Positions 34,143 to 39,190 of a stretch of DNA of 39,190 bases are shown here, in pieces. Origin of the DNA: an uncultured Microscilla sp. (GTDB lineage Bacteria; Bacteroidota; Bacteroidia; Cytophagales; Microscillaceae); contig NZ_CANLRP010000075.1 in assembly GCF_947493425.1 (NCBI RefSeq), positions 1 to 39,190 of the forward strand, read 5' to 3'. A program made the position numbers and the translations under genes. The notes under the pieces were generated by a model. It had not been told where the DNA came from. It saw only the letters and a list, made by a program, of their open reading frames with translations, and searched no databases. How positions within the stretch are numbered: the stretch's first letter is position 1; every line of letters begins with the position of its first letter.

Positions 34143-34571
34143 ATGTCTGACTCAAGAGCCATTATCATAGACGGTGACTTGGCGGTTTTTGAACTGACCT
34201 TTGGCAAAGCCCTGACGATGATGATGCCTGTAGGTACTATGAAAGGCTCTGGCGACGCTACTTTTGGTAGCAATAAGCTATGTGTGTTGGGGGATGAAAA
34301 AGATCTAAAGGTAGAAAATGTCCCCTATAATTCTCCTCCTTTTGTGGGAGGGCAGGGCACTGTCAAGATTGAAAAACTAGAGAGCGACCAGGTAGCGGGG
34401 CATACCAACAGCGGAGGAAAAAAAGTGATTTTGAAGGGAAAAAAGTTCAAAGCGAAACTTGAAGTAAGTAGCCCGGCTAAAGACCCAAATGGGGTGTCAG
34501 ACCCTAACGCGGTGTATGTAGGAGGGATGGGAGAGTTTAAAACGACTAACAAAAAATTTACAGGAACCTAA
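34143..34571 (+). CDS. eCIS PAAR-like spike tip (Pvc10-like)
   Basis: The 142-residue protein is Gly- and Lys-rich with beta-strand repeats: FGKALTMMMPVGTMKGSGDATFGSN near residues 20-45, followed by conserved KVENVPYNSPPFVGGQGTVKIEKL, and an end of the form YVGGMGEFKTTNKKF. This resembles the PAAR/DUF4280-type tip that sharpens the spike. Its stop is directly followed by the next ATG without a spacer. The tip assignment rests on sequence style and on gene order after gp25. Confidence 0.75.
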   Translation: MSDSRAIIIDGDLAVFELTFGKALTMMMPVGTMKGSGDATFGSNKLCVLGDEKDLKVENVPYNSPPFVGGQGTVKIEKLESDQVAGHTNSGGKKVILKGKKFKAKLEVSSPAKDPNGVSDPNAVYVGGMGEFKTTNKKFTGT

Positions 34572-37500
34572 ATGTCTGATAACCAAGAATTATATTATCG
34601 TGATGGTACCAGTCAGTTGCAACGGACCCAGGCGGCGTTGGACAAAGGCTATGTGCGCATAGAAGAACGGACTATAGAAGACTGGCTCAAATTTGCTGAG
34701 AAGTATGCCGAAGAGCTGAATTACTACGCTGCCGACAATCAAATACAGGGCAACTGGAGGGGCTTTTTGAGCGGCAATGTCAGCAAAGACGAAATAATGG
34801 CTTACCTGAAAGACCCTGAGAGCCTCGCCGACCAACCCAGCAAACAAGAGTGGATGTCGCGCCCCCACTTTGTGTTGTTGCTCGCATTTTTGCAACTATT
34901 AGACCAACACCTCAAGCCCGCCCTCAACCACCTGTTGCCACGCCACCTGGACTACTATTACCATGAGGTGCTTAAGTTTGTACAAAAGCCCGCCCAACCC
35001 GATCGGGTATACCTCATGTTTGAACTGGCAAAGAACTACGCCAATGACCGCTTTTTGCTGGCAGAAAACACCGCATTATTGGCGGGCAAAGACGGCACTG
35101 GCAAAGATTTGATTTATAAGACCAGGCAAAAACTGATGGTCAACCGTGCTAAGGTGGCACAAATCAAAAGCATATTTGTCAATCGGGAGGTAAAACAGCC
35201 CAGCAGTTATCCATTACCAGGGGGCTTTTTTCAAATGTTGAAGCTTGCCTTAGGGCAGGTAACCGACACCAGTGTGACTCCTCACCAGGTATGGCTCAAG
35301 CCAGGCGCCGACCTGCCCGTACCTGGAGTATTGGGTTTTGCCAGCGCACCCACCGAACAAACCGCCAACGCTTTTTTTGCCAAAGTAAAAAGCGCCTTGG
35401 CTTTTACCCAGGATGAATTGAATATGTCGTTTGCCGACCTGCGTTTGTTGATGCATCTTAAGCAAAACCGCGACAACGACAGCCATCAGTGGGCACAAAT
35501 CAACCAAGAACTCGCTCAAATGAAAAACGGAGGCACCTATACCTCCAAAGACTTTGTGGCAAACTTTACTGCGGCTGCCGGACATTCGCCCTTAGACGAT
35601 ACCGTATACCAAGTAGTACAAAGTGTAAACAATGTGTATGACCTTTACCAAGAGCTCAACCTGGCTACTACCGGGCAATACGACTTGTTTAAGCCTTTGG
35701 AAGAGCCCTTGGAAAATCACGGATACGCCGACATTAACCGAGTAAGAAACCTGCGTACTTTTATCAACGATAATTTTTATAACAGCAGCAGTGACGATCA
35801 GGTGGCAAACCAATACGTCAACGGCTTTCATCGGATGATGCAAGTACGGATTGCAGTGTATGACGAATGGCTTGAGATACAAGAAAGGCTCAACAACGTT
35901 GCTGGCCTGAACAATGAAGCCGATTTTGAGAACATCGAATTGCCCAATTTTAACCAATTGTTTGAAAGCAGGTATGGCAGTATGCCTAACTTTGCCGGGC
36001 TAGATGCCAGCATTACCACCCTGGATCAATACTTTGATACTTTGACCACCCTTGAGCAATATTTTGCCTTGTTTATGGAAGAAATACAGCAGTTGATGGA
36101 CAACGCCCTGGTAAAGCAAGACCAAAATACGGTGACAGATTTACTCTACAAGGCACACCAGCAAAAAAGAACTGTCATTAGACAAAACGAACTGGCGGCA
36201 CTTGACAAAACTTCAGTAGCACTTTTTAATGCCGCATTTGGGCAACCTGATCCTGGCGACGATTACCCCATGTTGCCCGCTGGTAGCAGCACGCTCGAAG
36301 ACTTGGTGCCGCTGCTGGAGGCCACCCCACCCGACGAAACTGCCCAAAGGTATGTCACCAATGTATTGAAGCTGACCATCGAAGATTTTAAATTTATCAT
36401 AGCCCTTTGTGCTCAACACAACGAAAGTTTTACAGCACCCACCTGGCAATGGAACAAAGCTTATCGCTTATTGGCAGAAGCTGAAGCAAAAATTAGGGGA
36501 GGCAATATGGCGGTTACGCCCACCATTACCCACCTCAATGGCTTGTATGCCTTTGATGAGGCTACAATGGCTACCACAGGAGACGAGGACGAAACTTTTG
36601 ACCGATGGCGCACTTTTGGCAGGGTAGAAGCCGACAAGCTTACCCAACTGGGCATAGCCATTCATTCGCCTGTGCTGGCGCTTTCGGGCGGAGAACGCAC
36701 CATTGAACTAAACCTGGAACTCAACCCTAACCTGACCCCAGCTCAAGAGCAGGCCATACAAGCGATTGACCTGGAGGACAATCCTTTTGGAGCAGAGCTT
36801 ACCACTGAGCAAGGTTGGCAGGCAGTCACAGATTTTGCTTCTATTGATTTTACCATTGCTACAGTAACAGACCCCGACACGGGCAACCCGGTTGACATTA
36901 AAACACTAAAAATTGCCTGTACCCTTACCAGCGACTTTGACCCGGTACAAGCACTCAGCCCCGATGCCGAAGGTTACCTCGCCTCCGAGCCCACTTTACG
37001 CCTATTGGTGGGGCAACCAGGGCTGGAACTGGGCGAGCTTACCGCCCACGACTTGTTTAGCCAGGTGTTGGTCAAAAAAATAGACCTCAAAGTAACGGTA
37101 CAAAACCTGGTGCCCTCGCAAATACGCAACGATGTAGCTACTTTGCAGGCAAAAGAAGCCTTTGCCCCATTGGGCTCTACACCTGTGCCCAAGTCTAACT
37201 TTTACTTTACCCATCCTGAGCTGATGTTTAAGCAGTTAGACTCGGTAGCTTTGCAGTTGAATTGGTTGGGGTTGCCCAGTGATTGGAGCGCCCACTATAA
37301 CCATTATAGCAACCAGGATGCAGCCAATATAAAGGCAACCCTGGACCTGTATGATCAAGGGGTAAAGCGGCGATTTTCGATTAATGATGCCACCGAAGAT
37401 TTTGAGCTCTTGAATAGCACTGGGGTTGATTTATCGCTGGATGCTTCTATTGAGAACACCGCCCCTTTTAAATATACACCCCTGGCACCTACCCCTATAG

Positions 37501-39059
37501 CCAACGATTTGTTTGCCAACCCACGTTACTTTGTGTTGCAACTGGGCAATGTAGATTTTGGGCACAGCGAATACCCTATACTTGCCACCTCTAAGTCGAC
37601 CCAGCTGGCAATAGACCTGCAAAATAGCGCCAGCACTGCAGTGGTAAACTACCAGGTAAATGCACCTTATACCCCCGAACTACAAAACTTTAGCATACAC
37701 TATACGGCAAGTGTAAGCATAGGCGAAGAAAAAGCGTCTGCCTCTGCCAACCCTGCCACCATGCTGCACTTGCATCCTTTTGGCTATGCTGCTGTAGGGC
37801 AGGAACAAATCGAGGAGGTGACATTTTTACCCGCTTACGCTCAAGAAGGTTACCTTTACCTGGGCATCAAAGACCTGGACCCTCCCTATGACCTCAGCCT
37901 GTTGTTTAGAATGGCAGAAGGCAGCGCCAACCCCGACCTGACCCCGGCTAACATAGACTGGCGCTACCTGGTAGACGACGAGTGGAAAATACTGACCCAA
38001 AAGGGGCGCATCATTACCGATGGCACCAATGGTTTGCTCAACAGTGGCATTATCAAATTGCGAATGCCAGCCGAAACCAACGCTACCCACCGCCTCATGC
38101 CCACTGGCTATTATTGGCTCAGGGCAAGCGTGCGCAACAACAGCGAAGGGCTCAGCGATGCTATTGGCATCCATGCTCAGGCAGTAGAGGCAGTGTTTGA
38201 CAACAACCAAAACGATCCGCAACACCTCAAAAATCCCTTGCCTGCCCATAGTATTCAGCGTACTTACCTGCCCCAGAACGAACTCAAGGGCGTTAGTCAA
38301 CCTTATAGTTCGTTTGGGGGGCAAACCATAGAGTCGCTGGAGCGCCTGAACACCCGCATAAGCGAGCGTTTGCGCCATAAAAACCGGGCAGTGAATATTT
38401 GGGACTACGAAAGATTGGTATTGGAGGCCTTTTCGGAGGTATACAAGGCGAAATGTTTGCCCGGCGAGTTGCTCAACGATGGCCACCCTGGTGAGGTAAG
38501 GCTCATTGTGGTGCCCAATATTGGAGGCATTCGCCCTTACGACCCCTTCAAGCCTAAGCTATCGGGCGATGTATTGCAAAGCATTGAAAACTATTTAACC
38601 CAAAGAATGCCCGCCCCGGCAAGCGTGACGGTACGCAACCCGGTATACCACGAACTCAAAATATTTATGCAAGTGGTGTTTCAGGAAGCATACCAAGCCG
38701 ACAACAAATATTATTTGGAGGTGTTGCAACAAGCCCTGCAGGAATACCTGGCTCCCTGGGCGTTCGACACGGGTGCCGATATTGCCCTGGGGGGCAAACT
38801 ATACCCCAACTTGATTGTAGATTTTGTAGAGCGCCTGGAGTACATAGACTATATCAATAACTTTAGTATGACCTACAACGACGGCGAAAATATATGGCCC
38901 ATTACCCCCGAACAAATGCAAACTGGGCTAATAGCCCAACAAGCCGATGTGGTGTGGGTATCGGCACGCGAACACCGCCTGTCGGCCATTGGCAACGTTG
39001 GCGACGATGGCACGGGTATAGGCTATATGATGGTTGCTAACGACTTTACGGTGGCTTAA
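34572..39059 (+). CDS. eCIS giant baseplate protein (gp6/baseplate J, Pvc11-like)
   Basis: The 1495-residue protein is the largest baseplate component. The C-terminal ~250 residues hold the baseplate-J-type part: GGQTIESLERLNTRISERLRHKNRAVNIWDYERLVLEAF, GEVRLIVVPNI, then VRNPVYHELKIFMQVVFQ and LYPNLIVDFVERLEYIDYI. The N-terminal ~600 residues are helical and probably form the arm that reaches neighbouring wedges; the middle is beta-rich. It appears longer than the PVC/Afp counterpart as I remember it. It abuts the tip gene directly. The remaining wedge gene (Pvc12-like) should follow outside the window. Confidence 0.88.
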   Translation: MSDNQELYYRDGTSQLQRTQAALDKGYVRIEERTIEDWLKFAEKYAEELNYYAADNQIQGNWRGFLSGNVSKDEIMAYLKDPESLADQPSKQEWMSRPHFVLLLAFLQLLDQHLKPALNHLLPRHLDYYYHEVLKFVQKPAQPDRVYLMFELAKNYANDRFLLAENTALLAGKDGTGKDLIYKTRQKLMVNRAKVAQIKSIFVNREVKQPSSYPLPGGFFQMLKLALGQVTDTSVTPHQVWLKPGADLPVPGVLGFASAPTEQTANAFFAKVKSALAFTQDELNMSFADLRLLMHLKQNRDNDSHQWAQINQELAQMKNGGTYTSKDFVANFTAAAGHSPLDDTVYQVVQSVNNVYDLYQELNLATTGQYDLFKPLEEPLENHGYADINRVRNLRTFINDNFYNSSSDDQVANQYVNGFHRMMQVRIAVYDEWLEIQERLNNVAGLNNEADFENIELPNFNQLFESRYGSMPNFAGLDASITTLDQYFDTLTTLEQYFALFMEEIQQLMDNALVKQDQNTVTDLLYKAHQQKRTVIRQNELAALDKTSVALFNAAFGQPDPGDDYPMLPAGSSTLEDLVPLLEATPPDETAQRYVTNVLKLTIEDFKFIIALCAQHNESFTAPTWQWNKAYRLLAEAEAKIRGGNMAVTPTITHLNGLYAFDEATMATTGDEDETFDRWRTFGRVEADKLTQLGIAIHSPVLALSGGERTIELNLELNPNLTPAQEQAIQAIDLEDNPFGAELTTEQGWQAVTDFASIDFTIATVTDPDTGNPVDIKTLKIACTLTSDFDPVQALSPDAEGYLASEPTLRLLVGQPGLELGELTAHDLFSQVLVKKIDLKVTVQNLVPSQIRNDVATLQAKEAFAPLGSTPVPKSNFYFTHPELMFKQLDSVALQLNWLGLPSDWSAHYNHYSNQDAANIKATLDLYDQGVKRRFSINDATEDFELLNSTGVDLSLDASIENTAPFKYTPLAPTPIANDLFANPRYFVLQLGNVDFGHSEYPILATSKSTQLAIDLQNSASTAVVNYQVNAPYTPELQNFSIHYTASVSIGEEKASASANPATMLHLHPFGYAAVGQEQIEEVTFLPAYAQEGYLYLGIKDLDPPYDLSLLFRMAEGSANPDLTPANIDWRYLVDDEWKILTQKGRIITDGTNGLLNSGIIKLRMPAETNATHRLMPTGYYWLRASVRNNSEGLSDAIGIHAQAVEAVFDNNQNDPQHLKNPLPAHSIQRTYLPQNELKGVSQPYSSFGGQTIESLERLNTRISERLRHKNRAVNIWDYERLVLEAFSEVYKAKCLPGELLNDGHPGEVRLIVVPNIGGIRPYDPFKPKLSGDVLQSIENYLTQRMPAPASVTVRNPVYHELKIFMQVVFQEAYQADNKYYLEVLQQALQEYLAPWAFDTGADIALGGKLYPNLIVDFVERLEYIDYINNFSMTYNDGENIWPITPEQMQTGLIAQQADVVWVSAREHRLSAIGNVGDDGTGIGYMMVANDFTVA

Positions 39060-39190
39060 GGTTGTATCAATGGTAAATGGCGCGAAACAATTTAAAAATG
39101 GCTTTATGGTTTTATGGTTCGCAAAGCGATTTCTCAATTATGAGAAAATCTATCGACTAATTAACCTGTCGCTTGTTGCTAAAAGCTTGA
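39060..39190. other. Spacer at the window end
   Basis: No gene is visible. It includes CGCAAAGCGATTTCTCAATTATGAG, a relative of the repeat at 33337-33366, which suggests another repeat-bearing gap within the eCIS cluster. Confidence 0.5.

Noticed and set aside
25292..39059. Type VI secretion system or prophage tail
   Set aside because: There are no TssJLM membrane genes, portal, capsid or lysis genes; DUF4255, multiple tube paralogues and the LysM protein fit an eCIS instead.

Overview
The window looks like a chromosomal segment of a marine, gliding-type Bacteroidota (Cytophagales; Microscilla-like is my best guess from gene style, not from a database match). The grounds are many exported proteins with Bacteroidota-style signal peptides and lipoboxes, start codons without clear Shine-Dalgarno sequences, a Bacteroidota-type extracellular contractile injection system, and AT-rich spacers holding families of short dispersed repeats.

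Layout. 1-9.5 kb is ordinary metabolic and envelope coding: an M1-like metallopeptidase, a Cys-rich barrel-like protein, an NhaC-type Na+/H+ antiporter with an extracytoplasmic N-terminal domain, a secreted CAP-domain protein fused to four hemopexin-like repeats, a metallo-beta-lactamase-fold lipoprotein, a DHFR-like reductase and an AraC-type regulator. 9.8-15.6 kb is one 1921-residue protein with a sacsin/HSP90-like (GHKL) ATPase at its N-terminus and at least two internal ~300-residue repeats.

15.9-18.9 kb (minus strand) is the most striking part: a visibly AT-rich cassette in the order small winged-helix protein, structured non-coding region, reverse transcriptase fused to an AbiEi-type antitoxin domain, AbiEii-type nucleotidyltransferase toxin. 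The non-coding region (two small hairpins, then a ~25-bp hairpin directly upstream of the RT) has the layout of a retron msr-msd. I therefore read the locus as a retron whose effector is an AbiE-like toxin and whose antitoxin is fused to the RT. I do not recall a described retron of this make-up. The toxin gene is interrupted near its 3' end by a ~160-bp MITE-like element flanked by CTAG; removing the element with one CTAG copy restores the reading frame exactly.

19-24.8 kb holds a SUKH-like protein, a soluble five-PAS histidine kinase, a small membrane protein, a lipoprotein and a PD-(D/E)XK nuclease-like protein with a four-Cys (probable Fe-S) arrangement. 25.3-39.1 kb is the first part of an extracellular contractile injection system (eCIS, PVC/Afp/MAC-like) on the plus strand: DUF4255 cap or terminator protein, an unknown, sheath, three tube-family proteins, a tiny DUF5908-like protein, LysM baseplate protein, VgrG-like spike, a small protein, gp25 wedge, PAAR-like tip and a very large gp6/J-like baseplate protein. 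The window ends before the expected remaining wedge, tape-measure, ATPase, fibre and cargo genes. Spacers inside this operon carry dispersed repeats and a pair of near-identical hairpins just ahead of the spike gene, which may divide it into separately controlled units.
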